From Desulfovibrio sp. (lineage in GTDB: Bacteria > Desulfobacterota > Desulfovibrionia > Desulfovibrionales > Desulfovibrionaceae), in NCBI GenBank assembly GCA_030145055.1, contig JAQYWK010000003.1, positions 186,001-250,000 on the forward strand: a stretch of DNA of 64,000 nucleotides, read 5' to 3'. A program made the translations under genes and the position numbers. Under the pieces are notes generated by a model. It did no database searches and was not told the origin of the DNA. It was given only the letters and a program-made list of their open reading frames with translations. Positions 1-8,571 of the stretch are shown here, piece by piece. How positions within the stretch are numbered: the first letter of the stretch is position 1; each line of letters starts with the position of its first letter.

Positions 1-199
1 AATAACACATGATCAGAACAAGTCAAATGAACATATCTAAAGCTGAAAAGAGTTGCTGAAAGCGTTAATTTTCAAATTCAGAATACCATTTGCAGATTCC
101 TTATCTTATATGATAATAATATCCTCAGAAAAAACATCGTTTCCATCAAGCATCCCTTTCCACTCCTAGAGCCTTAAGGATTAAAAAAAATCACAAGGC
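1..199. other. Window edge, no gene seen
   Basis: AT-rich sequence upstream of the rimP operon promoter. I see no open frame with a ribosome site and no RNA gene. A short inverted repeat (GCCTT at about 171, AAGGC at about 195) lies just upstream of the -35 box. Confidence 0.4.
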
Positions 200-228
200 T
201 TGACATTGCAAAATGATGCGCCTAAGTT
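200..228 (+). promoter_or_regulatory. Sigma-70 type promoter of the rimP-nusA-infB operon
   Basis: TTGACA at 200-205 and TAAGTT at 223-228 are 17 bases apart, a perfect -35 with a weaker -10. It is the only convincing promoter before rimP and predicts a leader of about 195 bases. The -10 region overlaps one arm (220-227) of an 8-bp inverted repeat whose other arm is at 276-283. Confidence 0.55.
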
Positions 229-360
229 GCTGTCCTCGGTGCGAATGTATTTTAGGGTTTCTTTTTTAGGTGCGGACTTAGGCTTTACTGGCCTTAACTC
301 ATACCTGATATCTCGCATCGGGCCTCAAACTGTGACCTTTTGTAGGGTTGTAAGATGCTG

Positions 361-391
361 AGGTGGGCCTTTTTCAGGTCCACTTTTTTTT
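361..391 (+). terminator. Attenuator-like hairpin in the rimP leader
   Basis: The arm at 362-369 pairs with 377-384 (8 pairs, two of them G-U) around a 7-base loop and runs into seven T residues, which is the form of an intrinsic terminator. It lies between the promoter at 200 and the rimP start at 430, so it would stop most transcripts of the operon unless it is read through. That position suggests attenuation, perhaps by NusA encoded downstream. The alternative is that it ends an unseen short leader RNA. Confidence 0.6.
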
Positions 392-429
392 ATTTTGGTC
401 GCCATGCGACAATAAAAACGGGGAATATC

Positions 430-897
430 GTGGATCAAGGCTCATTAGCCAAAAAAATAAGTGAATTCGTGGAACCGGCAATCGAGTCCATGGGTCTTTC
501 ACTTTGGGGTGTTGAAGTAACTTCATCAAACCGCCCAGTTGTTATCCTTTATATAGATAGCGAAACCGGAGTGAGCATTGATCAATGCTCTAAGGTTAGC
601 AAAGACATCGGGCTTATGCTTGAAGTCGAAGAAGTAATCGACAACGCATATGTTCTTGAAGTGTCCTCCCCCGGTTTAGAACGCAAATTTTTCAAACCAG
701 AACAGATTACAGCGAAGATCGGTAAAAAGATCGAAGTTGTACTCACAATACCCATGGTGGACCGTAGAAAATTCCGCGGAATCGTAACCGAAACCGACGA
801 AGACGGCCTCACACTTCAGCTTGAAGATCAAGACGATCCGGTAAAGCTGGAATGGGACAGAATTAGAAAAGCAAAACTCATTCACGAGTTTAAATAA
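430..897 (+). CDS. rimP: Ribosome maturation factor RimP
   Basis: RimP assists assembly of the 30S ribosomal subunit in the cytoplasm. The protein has 155 residues, the normal family length. It shows the N-terminal RimP domain (ESMGLSLWGVEV, then VSSPGLERKF at about residues 77-86) and the C-terminal SH3-like barrel (KFRGIVTETDEDG). I chose the GTG at 430, preceded by GGGAAT. An in-frame ATG at 355 would read through the attenuator hairpin and add 25 residues unlike the family. It is the first gene of the classic rimP-nusA-ylxR-infB operon, so it is probably co-regulated with nusA. Confidence 0.93.
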   Translation: MDQGSLAKKISEFVEPAIESMGLSLWGVEVTSSNRPVVILYIDSETGVSIDQCSKVSKDIGLMLEVEEVIDNAYVLEVSSPGLERKFFKPEQITAKIGKKIEVVLTIPMVDRRKFRGIVTETDEDGLTLQLEDQDDPVKLEWDRIRKAKLIHEFK

Positions 898-972
898 TAA
901 TAATCAGGAATTTATCTGGCTTGTCGGTACACATTTTGTGCATTGAACAAAGTACCGGAGCGGAGGAGCGAT

Positions 973-2385
973 ATGGGTTCTGAACTCAAGAAAGCGATTG
1001 ACCAGATCAGCAAAGACCGTGGAATCGATAGAGATCTATTGGTAGATACTCTCGAAGAAGCAGTCCGTTCTTCTGTAGCACGCAAATACGGCGATGCTAT
1101 GGATATTGAAGTTAATTACAATGAAGAAGTCGGTGAAATAGAAGTATACCAGTTCAAAGTGGTAGCCGCAGAAGTCACTGACGAAATCAGCGAAATTGTA
1201 CTTGAAGAAGCGAAAGAGCATGATCCTAACGTTCAGGTTGACGACGAAATGGGCTTTAAGCTCAAAATCGAAGATCTAGGAAGAATCGCTGCGCAATCCG
1301 CAAAGCAGGTAATCATTCAGCGTATGCGTGATGCAGAGCAAGAAATTATCTACGATGAATACAAGAGCCGCACCAACGAAATCGTTAGCGGTATCATTCA
1401 GCGCAGAGATCGTTCAGGCTGGATTATCAACCTTGGAAGAACTGAAGCTGTGTTGCCAAAAGGTGAGCAGATTCCTCGCGAAAGATACAAACGCGGAGAT
1501 AGAGTTCAGGCTTTCTTGATTGATGTGCAGAAAGAAGCTCGCGGGCCACAGATTACTGTTTCCCGTTCACATCCTGATTACATGACAGCACTTTTCAAAA
1601 GAGAAGTACCGGAAGTTGACGATGCAACTGTTAAAATCATGGGCGTTGCCCGTGATCCAGGCCTTCGTGCCAAGGTTGCCGTAAACTCACTGGACAGAGA
1701 TGTTGATCCAGTCGGAGCATGTGTAGGTATTCGTGGTTCCCGCATCCAGAACATTGTTCAGGAACTCCGCGGTGAAAGAATCGATATCGTTGTTTGGAGT
1801 CAGGACATTGCTGTCTACGCTCAAAACGCACTTTCCCCTGCTGTCATCGCAAGAATAGCCGTTGATGACGAAGAGAAGATTCTCGAAGTTGTAGTTCCAG
1901 ATGATCAGCTTACTGTGGCTATTGGCCGCAAAGGGCAGAACGTTAAACTTGCTTCAAGACTACTCGGTTGGAAGATCGATATATTCACAGAGAGCCGTTA
2001 CGGTGAAATGAACGCAGCAAGTAAAGGCATGGATCAGCTTGCCAGTGTTGCTGAAATCAACCTTGACAACTTTTTTGCTGCCGGCTTCGAAACAGTTAAC
2101 CAGATTGCCCGTGCTTCTGAAGAGATCCTCATGGTCATTGAAGACATGACTCCTTCAAAAGTATCCGATATCAAATCAGCTATTAAGCTTCTTGGTATGG
2201 GTGACGATGACGCGGACTACTTGGATGACATGGACGTAGCAGAAGCGCCTATTGAAGAAACTGTAGGAGATGAAGAATCTCTTGAAGTGGATGAAACAGA
2301 AGCTGAAGCTGAAGTTGAAGTTGAAGTTGAAGTTGAAGAAAACAACTCCGAAGAAGATCAAGCTTCGGAAACAGATAAAGAATAA
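973..2385 (+). CDS. nusA: Transcription termination/antitermination factor NusA
   Basis: NusA binds RNA polymerase and nascent RNA and controls pausing, termination and antitermination. In order, the 470-residue protein has the N-terminal polymerase-binding domain, an S1 domain (about 135-200, GWIINLGRTEAVLP), two KH domains (GIRGSRIQNI and AIGRKGQNVKLA) and a C-terminal helix-hairpin region. It ends in an acidic tail encoded by GAAGCT/GAAGTT hexamer repeats near 2302-2340, which could vary in length between strains. The ATG at 973 follows a strong GGAGGAGC site; an in-frame ATG at 943 has none. NusA is a plausible effector of the hairpins in this operon. Confidence 0.97.
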   Translation: MGSELKKAIDQISKDRGIDRDLLVDTLEEAVRSSVARKYGDAMDIEVNYNEEVGEIEVYQFKVVAAEVTDEISEIVLEEAKEHDPNVQVDDEMGFKLKIEDLGRIAAQSAKQVIIQRMRDAEQEIIYDEYKSRTNEIVSGIIQRRDRSGWIINLGRTEAVLPKGEQIPRERYKRGDRVQAFLIDVQKEARGPQITVSRSHPDYMTALFKREVPEVDDATVKIMGVARDPGLRAKVAVNSLDRDVDPVGACVGIRGSRIQNIVQELRGERIDIVVWSQDIAVYAQNALSPAVIARIAVDDEEKILEVVVPDDQLTVAIGRKGQNVKLASRLLGWKIDIFTESRYGEMNAASKGMDQLASVAEINLDNFFAAGFETVNQIARASEEILMVIEDMTPSKVSDIKSAIKLLGMGDDDADYLDDMDVAEAPIEETVGDEESLEVDETEAEAEVEVEVEVEENNSEEDQASETDKE

Positions 2386-2393
2386 GTGGGTAT

Positions 2394-2639
2394 TTGTCTT
2401 TGACCGGAATGGATAGCACTGACAAGGATTATCCTGTCAGATCGTGCGTGATTTGCAGGCAGCGATTTGCCAAAAAAGACCTATCTAGGTTTGTTATCGG
2501 CAAGGAAGCTTCCGATGACGAATTAATTCCGGACAACAAGAAGATAATGCCAGGACGCGGATACTATGTCTGCGAAAGCGATAAATGTCAGGACAAATTT
2601 AATTTTTTTAAGCCGCGCAAGAAGAAATTTAGGGGGTAG
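2394..2639 (+). CDS. ylxR: YlxR/DUF448 RNA-binding family protein
   Basis: Small basic protein of 81 residues lying between nusA and infB, the usual place for ylxR. The family signature is visible: RSCVICRQRFAKKDLSRFV near the N-terminus, then GRGYYVCE and a lysine-rich end. YlxR proteins have been proposed as nucleoid- or RNA-associated regulators; the exact role here is not visible. The start is uncertain. TTG at 2394 sits 4 bases after GTGGG, while ATG at 2409 lacks a clear ribosome site and would remove five residues before the conserved part. Confidence 0.85.
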   Translation: MSLTGMDSTDKDYPVRSCVICRQRFAKKDLSRFVIGKEASDDELIPDNKKIMPGRGYYVCESDKCQDKFNFFKPRKKKFRG

Positions 2640-2645
2640 TGTTAT

Positions 2646-5573
2646 ATGACTGCAAAGATAAAAGTTAAGGAATTGGCCGCCGAACTAGGCGTCAATCCCA
2701 AAGATATTCTTCAAAAGTTGCGAGACTTAGGAGTACAGGCCAAAAGCACTGTAGCGGACATCGATGACGACTCAGCCAAGGCTGTTCGCAAAGAGCTCGC
2801 TGGAGCATCAGCCAAAGTAACTCAGAGGGAAGTTCAACCCGGAGTTATTGTACGTCGCCGTAAAGGTGGCCCAGCCAAAGCAAATTCTGAAACTCCAGAA
2901 GCTGAAAAGCCTAAGGATAAGGATTCTGATGCTACCACAGAGGTAGCTAAAGAAACTCCTGCAAAGAAGCCTGCTAAAAAAGCTGCTGATAAGAAAGTTA
3001 CTGATGGATCTAAAGCTGATGAAAAGGCTCCTGCTAAAAAGAAGAAGCCTAAAAAGAAGGCTCCTGCTAGAGCAGAAGTGCCTCTTGCAAAAGTTATCAA
3101 GCCAGAAGATCTTGAAGCGAAAAAACAAAAAGAAGCAACTCCGGCTGAGAAAGCGGAAACACCCCCATCTGCAGAACCAGCCAAAGAAAAGGCTCCTAAA
3201 AAAGAAGCTGCAAAGAAACCTGCTGCAGATAAAGGCAAGCCTTCTAAAGATACAGCTGACAAAAAAGAAGCTAAGCCTAAAGACGCTAAACCAAAAGACG
3301 GCGAGCCTAAAAAGAAAAAGCGCAAGAAGAAGAAAGAAATCGAGCCGCCTAAAGTTAAAGTTATTTCAAGGCCCGATCCAAATCTTCAGGCTGCACAGCG
3401 CGCAGCGGAAGGCCCTTCCGGTGGAAAAAGACCTTCTCCTGGCGCTAGACCTAGCGGTCCCGGTGGAAGACCTGGTGGTCCTGGCGGAAGACCTAGCGGT
3501 CCCGGTGGAAGACCTGGTGGTCCTGGCGGAAGACCTAGCGGTCCCGGCGGAAGACCTGGTGGTCCTGGTGGCCCTGGTGCAAGACCTGCTCCTGCAGGAA
3601 GACCAGTTCCCGGAGCTCCACAGCCTGGCGCAGATGATGGTCAGAGCAAGAAAAAGAAATTTAAGAAAGATAAGCGCGTCGTTGAGTTCGGTAAGGACCA
3701 TAAGAAGACCGGCCAAGATCGCGATATGGAAAGTAAGTTTCGCCGTAAGAAAAAGGGCAAGAAGGGTAAACGTCAGGAACAAGAGCCTGTCGTCCAGAAG
3801 CCGCTTAAGGCAGCTAAGCGTAAAGTTAAATTCAACGAAGCAATCAGATTGGCCGACATGGCTCATCAGATGGGACTTAAAGCGCAAGAGCTTATTAAAA
3901 CTCTCTTCGCTCTTGGAGTCATGGCTACAATCAACCAGTCACTTGACCTTGATACAGCCACCTTGCTTGCAGCTGAATTTGAATACGGAATTGAGAACGT
4001 ATCCTTCTCCGAAGAAGAATTGCTCGTTCCGGCCACAGAAAAAGATGACGAAAAGTCACTTATGCCTCGTCCTCCCATTGTTACTATCATGGGACATGTT
4101 GACCACGGTAAAACATCACTGCTTGACGCAATCCGTCACAGTACTGTTACCGATGGAGAAGCTGGCGGCATAACACAGCATATTGGTGCTTACCACGTAA
4201 CCACCGAACGAGGAGATATCGTATTCCTTGATACTCCGGGCCATGAAGCTTTCACCACTATGAGAGCACGTGGAGCGCAGGTTACTGATATCGTAATTCT
4301 AGTCGTCGCAGCTGACGACGGAGTTATGGATCAGACCCGTGAAGCAATAAGCCATTCTAAGGCTGCCGGAGTTCCCATTGTTGTTGCAGTCAACAAAATG
4401 GATAAAGAAGGCGCCAACCCAGAAAAAGTCCAGCGTGAACTTGCTGACTACGACCTCGTCCCCGAGGACTGGGGCGGAGATACAATGTTCGTTCCTGTAT
4501 CAGCTAAACAGCGTACAGGTCTCGATCATTTGCTAGAAATAGTTCAGCTTCAGGCTGAAGTCCTTGAGCTTAAAGCTAATCCCAACAAAGCCGCTCGCGG
4601 TAACGTCGTTGAAGCTAAGCTTGATAAGGGACGTGGTCCTCTAGCTACTATCTTGATTCAAGAAGGAACCATCAATCAGGGTGATCCTTTTGTTTGTGGT
4701 CTTTACCACGGACGAGTCAGAGCTATGTTTAATGACCGCGGTCAGAATATTAAGACAGCAGGTCCCGCCTTCCCAGTTGAAATTCAGGGATTTGACGGAA
4801 TACCGCTAGCAGGTGATGAATTCATCTGTGTGTCTGACGATAAGAATGCTCGTAAAATTGCTCAGGAACGTAAGCTGAAACATCGCGAACGTGAACTGGC
4901 AGGCAAGTCTAAAGTGACTCTCGAGTCATTCCTTGCTTCCAAACCTGATCAGGAAGTTCAGACTCTCAACGTTGTCCTTAAAGCCGACGTACAGGGTTCA
5001 CTTGAAGCAATTGCTGAAGCTCTCGCAAAACTTGCTACTGATGAAATTAAAGTTGAAGTCATTCACGGCGGCGCAGGTGCAATCACAGAATCAGACATTC
5101 TGCTCGCATCAGCAAGTCAGGCCATCATCATTGGATTTAACGTAAGACCTACAGTTAAAATCAAAGAAGTGGCTGAACGTGAACAGGTAGAAATTCGTTT
5201 CTACGACATCATCTACAAGCTCGTCAGCGAAATTAAAGATGCGATGGCTGGAATGCTCTCCCCTGATATTAAGGAAGTATATCTCGGTCAGGCAGAAGTT
5301 CAGCAGACCTTCTCCGTACCGAAAATCGGAACAGTTGCAGGTGTTAAGGTTGTAGACGGTAAGCTCACAAGGCATGCTAAAGTTAGACTGCTTCGTGAAG
5401 GAGTCGTAATCTACACAGGAACCTTAACCTCACTGAAACGCTTCAAAGATGACGCCAAAGAAGTTGCCAAAGGGTACGAATGTGGTGTTGGACTTGAAAG
5501 ATACAATGACATTAAAGAGGGCGACGCAATCGAAGCCTTCGAAGAAATCGAAGTCGCAAGAACTCTCGAATAG
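2646..5573 (+). CDS. infB: Translation initiation factor IF-2
   Basis: IF-2 is the GTPase that brings fMet-tRNA to the 30S subunit and promotes subunit joining. The 975-residue protein has an IF2_N module at 1-55. A long Lys/Ala/Pro-rich linker follows, with three [14 protein letters not shown] units at about 268-309. A second IF2_N module lies near 395-445, then the G domain: GHVDHGKT near 481, DTPGHE near 528, NKMD near 584. Domains II, III (C1) and IV (C2) complete it. The start follows AGGGGGT. It is longer than E. coli IF-2 (890) because of the linker. An internal start giving a shorter isoform is possible but I cannot place it. Confidence 0.97.
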   Translation: MTAKIKVKELAAELGVNPKDILQKLRDLGVQAKSTVADIDDDSAKAVRKELAGASAKVTQREVQPGVIVRRRKGGPAKANSETPEAEKPKDKDSDATTEVAKETPAKKPAKKAADKKVTDGSKADEKAPAKKKKPKKKAPARAEVPLAKVIKPEDLEAKKQKEATPAEKAETPPSAEPAKEKAPKKEAAKKPAADKGKPSKDTADKKEAKPKDAKPKDGEPKKKKRKKKKEIEPPKVKVISRPDPNLQAAQRAAEGPSGGKRPSPGARPSGPGGRPGGPGGRPSGPGGRPGGPGGRPSGPGGRPGGPGGPGARPAPAGRPVPGAPQPGADDGQSKKKKFKKDKRVVEFGKDHKKTGQDRDMESKFRRKKKGKKGKRQEQEPVVQKPLKAAKRKVKFNEAIRLADMAHQMGLKAQELIKTLFALGVMATINQSLDLDTATLLAAEFEYGIENVSFSEEELLVPATEKDDEKSLMPRPPIVTIMGHVDHGKTSLLDAIRHSTVTDGEAGGITQHIGAYHVTTERGDIVFLDTPGHEAFTTMRARGAQVTDIVILVVAADDGVMDQTREAISHSKAAGVPIVVAVNKMDKEGANPEKVQRELADYDLVPEDWGGDTMFVPVSAKQRTGLDHLLEIVQLQAEVLELKANPNKAARGNVVEAKLDKGRGPLATILIQEGTINQGDPFVCGLYHGRVRAMFNDRGQNIKTAGPAFPVEIQGFDGIPLAGDEFICVSDDKNARKIAQERKLKHRERELAGKSKVTLESFLASKPDQEVQTLNVVLKADVQGSLEAIAEALAKLATDEIKVEVIHGGAGAITESDILLASASQAIIIGFNVRPTVKIKEVAEREQVEIRFYDIIYKLVSEIKDAMAGMLSPDIKEVYLGQAEVQQTFSVPKIGTVAGVKVVDGKLTRHAKVRLLREGVVIYTGTLTSLKRFKDDAKEVAKGYECGVGLERYNDIKEGDAIEAFEEIEVARTLE
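3447..3572 (+). repeat. 42-bp coding minisatellite in infB, three copies
   Basis: Three consecutive in-frame 42-base units start at 3447, 3489 and 3531. Each encodes [14 protein letters not shown] and they differ by a few bases. They lie in the unstructured linker of IF-2, so gain or loss of a unit would be tolerated. This is a likely strain-variable site. Confidence 0.85.
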
Positions 5574-5580
5574 CAATTAT

Positions 5581-5607
5581 AAGGGGCGGCACATGTCGCC
5601 CCTTTTT
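5581..5607 (+). terminator. Intrinsic terminator between infB and DUF503
   Basis: AAGGGGCG (5581-5588) pairs perfectly with CGCCCCTT (5597-5604) and the stem is followed by six T. It sits 7 bases after the infB stop, inside what is otherwise a continuous operon, so it probably lowers rather than ends expression of the genes that follow. Confidence 0.85.
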
Positions 5608-5625
5608 TAAACTTTCAAGCACAAA

Positions 5626-5913
5626 ATGATAATCGGCGTACTTTCACTTGAATTCAGACTTCACGGTAATAATTCTCTTAAAGGCAAACGAAAAATCTCA
5701 CTTAGCCTGAAACAAAAATTGCGCAATAAATTTAACGTCTCCGTATCAGAAGTCGAAGCGCAAGACTCCCACGAAAGATTAGTTCTAGCTGTAGTGACAG
5801 TCGCGAACGAAACTAGTAAAGTAGATAGCAGATTATCAAAAGCCCTTGCAATGGTCGAAGCCATTTCTCCCGCAGAATTGATAAATTGTGAAACAGAAAT
5901 TTTTAGTTCCTGA
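5626..5913 (+). CDS. DUF503 (YlxP-like) family protein
   Basis: Conserved small protein of 95 residues, matching the DUF503/YlxP family in length and in the pattern IIGVLSLEFRLHGNNSLKGKR. The family is usually found between infB and rbfA, as here, and is presumed to serve ribosome assembly or translation, but no biochemical role is established that I can name. The ATG at 5626 has only a weak ribosome site. It lies between two terminator hairpins (5581-5607 and 5909-5941), which is unusual for an internal operon gene. Confidence 0.85.
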   Translation: MIIGVLSLEFRLHGNNSLKGKRKISLSLKQKLRNKFNVSVSEVEAQDSHERLVLAVVTVANETSKVDSRLSKALAMVEAISPAELINCETEIFSS

Positions 5914-5941
5914 TCGTTTCGGTCAGGATAATTTTTTTTTA
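5909..5941 (+). terminator. Intrinsic terminator between DUF503 and rbfA
   Basis: CCTGATC (5909-5915) pairs with GGTCAGG (5921-5927), followed by ATAA and a run of ten T. The 5' arm overlaps the DUF503 stop codon (5911-5913), so ribosomes finishing DUF503 would interfere with its folding. Coupling of termination to translation is an inference. Confidence 0.7.
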
Positions 5942-5954
5942 AAGGTACATAGAT

Positions 5955-6308
5955 ATGAAAACGTCCACATCACGCCGCTCCATCAAGATGGGTGACATGA
6001 TTATGCGAGAACTCGCTACAATGCTTATTGAAGATGTTGCTGATCCACGCCTCGAAATGGTTTCAATCAGCGGTGTTAGAATCAACAAAGATTTGAAATA
6101 CGCAGAAGTTCTTTTCACTCTTTCAGGTGATAAAGAAAAAATAGCCGCGGCTCAGCAAGCTTTACAGAAAGCAGCCGGCTACATGCGCAGCACTCTCAGT
6201 AAGCGCCTTAGAGTTAGACAGGTTCCGCTACTCACATTCATTCACGATAATTTTCTCGAGGAGATGGTCTATGGAAAATCCATTGAAAGAAATCTGCCAG
6301 ATTCTTAA
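5955..6308 (+). CDS. rbfA: Ribosome-binding factor A
   Basis: RbfA binds the 30S subunit during late 16S rRNA maturation. The 117-residue protein has the KH-like RbfA fold and signature: RRSIKMGDMIMRELATML at the N-terminus, DPRLEMVSISGVRINKDL in the middle and RVRQVPLLTFIHD near the C-terminus. The start follows AAAGG with good spacing. The 3' end overlaps the next gene (nrnA-like) by 38 bases, with the ribosome site of that gene inside rbfA, so the two are translationally coupled. Confidence 0.95.
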   Translation: MKTSTSRRSIKMGDMIMRELATMLIEDVADPRLEMVSISGVRINKDLKYAEVLFTLSGDKEKIAAAQQALQKAAGYMRSTLSKRLRVRQVPLLTFIHDNFLEEMVYGKSIERNLPDS

Positions 6309-7239
6309 GGGTGAAGACGATTTTCTCATCGCTTCTCATTATCACCCGGATGGTGATGCTCTTGGTTCCACAGCCGCCCTCGGATTTATCTTAAAAGCTC
6401 TCGGAAAACGCTTTCGTATTTACAATCAAAGCGGCGTTCCTGAGGCAATGAAGTGGTTTACCCTTCCTTCTACCATGCTTACCGAAGTCCCTAAAAAGTT
6501 CGACGGCTGGTACATTATTCTTGATTGTGGAGACGCAGCGCGCATGGGTGAAACTCTCATGAATGCTATGGACCCTGAAAAGTCCATCAATATTGATCAC
6601 CACATGGGTAACTCCGATTTCGCGACCATCAACTGGGTAGACACAAACCGCCCGGCTGTTGGTGAGATGATTACACTCATCGCACGCGAACTTAAAATTT
6701 CACTGTCAGGTCCAATCGGCGAAGCAATATACTTATCTATTGCAACCGATACTGGATTTTTCACTTACGGCAACACTAAGCCGGAAACCCTAGAAATTGT
6801 GGCTGATATTCTCAGACACGGTTTACAGCTTGACGAGTACGTTCCGAAAATTCGCAATCAATGGTCGATGAAACGTATTAAGCTCTGGACCATTGCTCTC
6901 GCTAAAATCGAGCTGTACCATGATGATCAGACAGCAATGATCTTTGTCACTCAAGAGATGCTCACCGAAACAGATACAGGTGGACCAGACTGCGAAGGAT
7001 TAGTAAATTTCATTAGAAGAATTCGTAATGTTCGTGTTGCGATTGTCGTTCGCGAAGATACTCAGCATAGATTTAAATTCAGCCTTCGTTCATCAGGGCC
7101 TGATAATGTGCAGGTTGTTGCCTCAACTTTCGGAGGTGGCGGCCACAGAAACGCCAGTGGCGGAATGATCGAGAATACTGCAGAGTATGTACGCAATAGG
7201 CTTACTGAAACTCTTTCTGAAAAGCTTTACAATATATAA
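6271..7239 (+). CDS. nrnA: DHH-family phosphoesterase, NrnA-like (oligoribonuclease / pAp phosphatase)
   Basis: DHH/DHHA1 phosphoesterase of 322 residues, the usual length for NrnA enzymes, which degrade nanoRNAs of 2-5 nucleotides and dephosphorylate pAp. Visible motifs are SHYHPDGDALGS (about 20-31), LDCGDAARMG, the DHH box IDHHMGN near 109-115 and the GGGGHRNASGG loop of DHHA1 near 288-298. The ATG at 6271 follows GAGGAG inside rbfA. The position between rbfA and truB is standard. A cyclic-di-AMP phosphodiesterase role cannot be excluded from sequence, but the GdpP-type membrane and PAS parts are absent. Confidence 0.9.
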   Translation: MENPLKEICQILKGEDDFLIASHYHPDGDALGSTAALGFILKALGKRFRIYNQSGVPEAMKWFTLPSTMLTEVPKKFDGWYIILDCGDAARMGETLMNAMDPEKSINIDHHMGNSDFATINWVDTNRPAVGEMITLIARELKISLSGPIGEAIYLSIATDTGFFTYGNTKPETLEIVADILRHGLQLDEYVPKIRNQWSMKRIKLWTIALAKIELYHDDQTAMIFVTQEMLTETDTGGPDCEGLVNFIRRIRNVRVAIVVREDTQHRFKFSLRSSGPDNVQVVASTFGGGGHRNASGGMIENTAEYVRNRLTETLSEKLYNI

Positions 7240-7250
7240 AGGAACATCCT

Positions 7251-8189
7251 GTGGGAAGAAAACCTCGCGTAAGCCCTTTTCAAAAACATGGCGTGCTTGT
7301 TCTAAATAAGCCAACCGGACCAACTTCTGCTGATTGCCTTAACACGATTAAACGTGAATTAAAGCAATCCAAGATTGGACATGCCGGAACATTAGACCCT
7401 CTCGCCGAAGGTGTTTTGCTTGTAATGCTCGGCCAAGCAACCAAACTTGGACCATATTTAATGGGACAAGATAAAATTTACTCTGGAAGTCTAATAATCG
7501 GAAGAACTACCGACACTTACGACATTCAGGGAGAAGAAACTTCGTCCAGTGATGTTTCAAGCATTACAGAAAAAATGGTCGAAAAAGAAATTTTAGCATG
7601 GAATGACTTGACTAGTCAGCAGGTTCCTGCATATTCGGCTGCTAAGCACAAGGGTAAACCACTCTATGAGCTTGCTCGAAATGGCGATGAAATTCCTGTT
7701 AAAATTAAAAGCATTAAAATTTTTGATGGTAAACCGCTAGAAGTGAGTCTGCCAATGGCCCGTTTTCGAGTAGGGTGCTCTGCCGGCACCTACATTCGCT
7801 CCCTCGTCCACAGCTTGGGGATACGGCTCGAATGCGGCGCAGTAATGGAATCACTTAAGCGTGAAGAAAGCCGACCGTTCACGTTGGCTGAAGCACATGA
7901 TTTAGATGAGGTTCTTAACGATCCTGACGGTTTTGAGAGTCGTATTATTCCGATTGCGGATGCACTTCCTCATTGGCCCAAATTCACTGTGGGTGAAAAA
8001 ATGGCCGCCGATATCAAGAACGGAACAAGAATCCCAGTCGAAAATGTGCCTGGTGCAGCTGGATCATTAGTAATTGAAGGTGATAGAGCTATGTTTCTTG
8101 ATCCCGAGGGCATTCCGCTTTCATTAGCGGAGGCCAAATACGTTGATAACAACTTGCACTGGACTGTTCTTCGCGGCTTGTGGGGTTGA
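7251..8189 (+). CDS. truB: tRNA pseudouridine-55 synthase
   Basis: TruB converts U55 in the T-loop of tRNAs to pseudouridine. The 312-residue protein has the catalytic motif GHAGTLDPLAEG, with the nucleophilic Asp near residue 49, then KIYSGSLIIGRTTDTYD and the GTYIRSLVHSLG motif. A C-terminal PUA-like part closes the protein. The GTG start at 7251 follows AAAGGAACATCCT and lies 11 bases after the previous stop, so it belongs to the same transcript. Confidence 0.95.
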   Translation: MGRKPRVSPFQKHGVLVLNKPTGPTSADCLNTIKRELKQSKIGHAGTLDPLAEGVLLVMLGQATKLGPYLMGQDKIYSGSLIIGRTTDTYDIQGEETSSSDVSSITEKMVEKEILAWNDLTSQQVPAYSAAKHKGKPLYELARNGDEIPVKIKSIKIFDGKPLEVSLPMARFRVGCSAGTYIRSLVHSLGIRLECGAVMESLKREESRPFTLAEAHDLDEVLNDPDGFESRIIPIADALPHWPKFTVGEKMAADIKNGTRIPVENVPGAAGSLVIEGDRAMFLDPEGIPLSLAEAKYVDNNLHWTVLRGLWG

Positions 8190-8259
8190 TTCCCTGTGGG
8201 ATTTAGACTTCTAGCACAAACAAACATTCGTGTTACAGAACGCGAAGGAGGGTACCGCT

Positions 8260-8529
8260 GTGGTAATGACCGCTGAAGATAAGGCAAAAGTAATTGAGGA
8301 ATACCAGTTAACACCAGGAGACACAGGTTCTCCAGAAGTACAGGTTGCACTCCTGACAGCTAGAATTTTGTATCTTACAGGCCACTTTAAAGATCACAAA
8401 AAAGATTTTCACTCACGTACTGGACTCCTGAAAATGGTTGGACAGCGCAGAAACATCTTGAAATACCTGAAGTCTAAAGACGTTCAGCGTTACCGTGATC
8501 TTATCGCAAGACTTGGTCTTCGCAAATAA
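8260..8529 (+). CDS. rpsO: 30S ribosomal protein S15
   Basis: S15 binds 16S rRNA early in assembly of the small subunit platform. The GTG at 8260 gives 89 residues, equal to the E. coli protein, and lies 7 bases after GAAGGAGGG; ATG at 8266 is the alternative. Conserved stretches are [32 protein letters not shown] and the GLRK end. It is the last gene before a strong terminator. In enterics S15 represses its own mRNA through leader structure. The 70 bases upstream contain only a small TCCC/GGGA hairpin here. Confidence 0.96.
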   Translation: MVMTAEDKAKVIEEYQLTPGDTGSPEVQVALLTARILYLTGHFKDHKKDFHSRTGLLKMVGQRRNILKYLKSKDVQRYRDLIARLGLRK

Positions 8530-8539
8530 GCAGTTGTTT

Positions 8540-8571
8540 AAGGGGAGGAGCGATCCTCCCCTTTCTTTTTT
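8540..8571 (+). terminator. Strong terminator after rpsO
   Basis: AAGGGGAGGA (8540-8549) pairs perfectly with TCCTCCCCTT (8554-8563) around a GCGA tetraloop, followed by a T-rich tract. It ends the rimP-to-rpsO transcript. Confidence 0.93.

Noticed and set aside
1-354. tRNA upstream of rimP, as metY in enterics
   Set aside because: No cloverleaf or T-arm sequence could be found in the leader.
355-429. Upstream start for rimP
   Set aside because: It would translate through the attenuator hairpin and add residues absent in the family; GTG at 430 gives the normal length.
3447-3572. Possible CRISPR-like array
   Set aside because: The repeats are contiguous, in frame and without spacers. They are a coding minisatellite.
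2834-3887. Two long antisense frames opposite infB (163 and 173 codons)
   Set aside because: They mirror the repeats in the infB linker and give low-complexity products. infB is certain in this region.
3004-4173. 389-codon plus-strand frame inside infB
   Set aside because: It is a shadow in another frame of infB, kept open by the repetitive Lys/Gly/Pro codons. The product is low-complexity and has no ribosome site.
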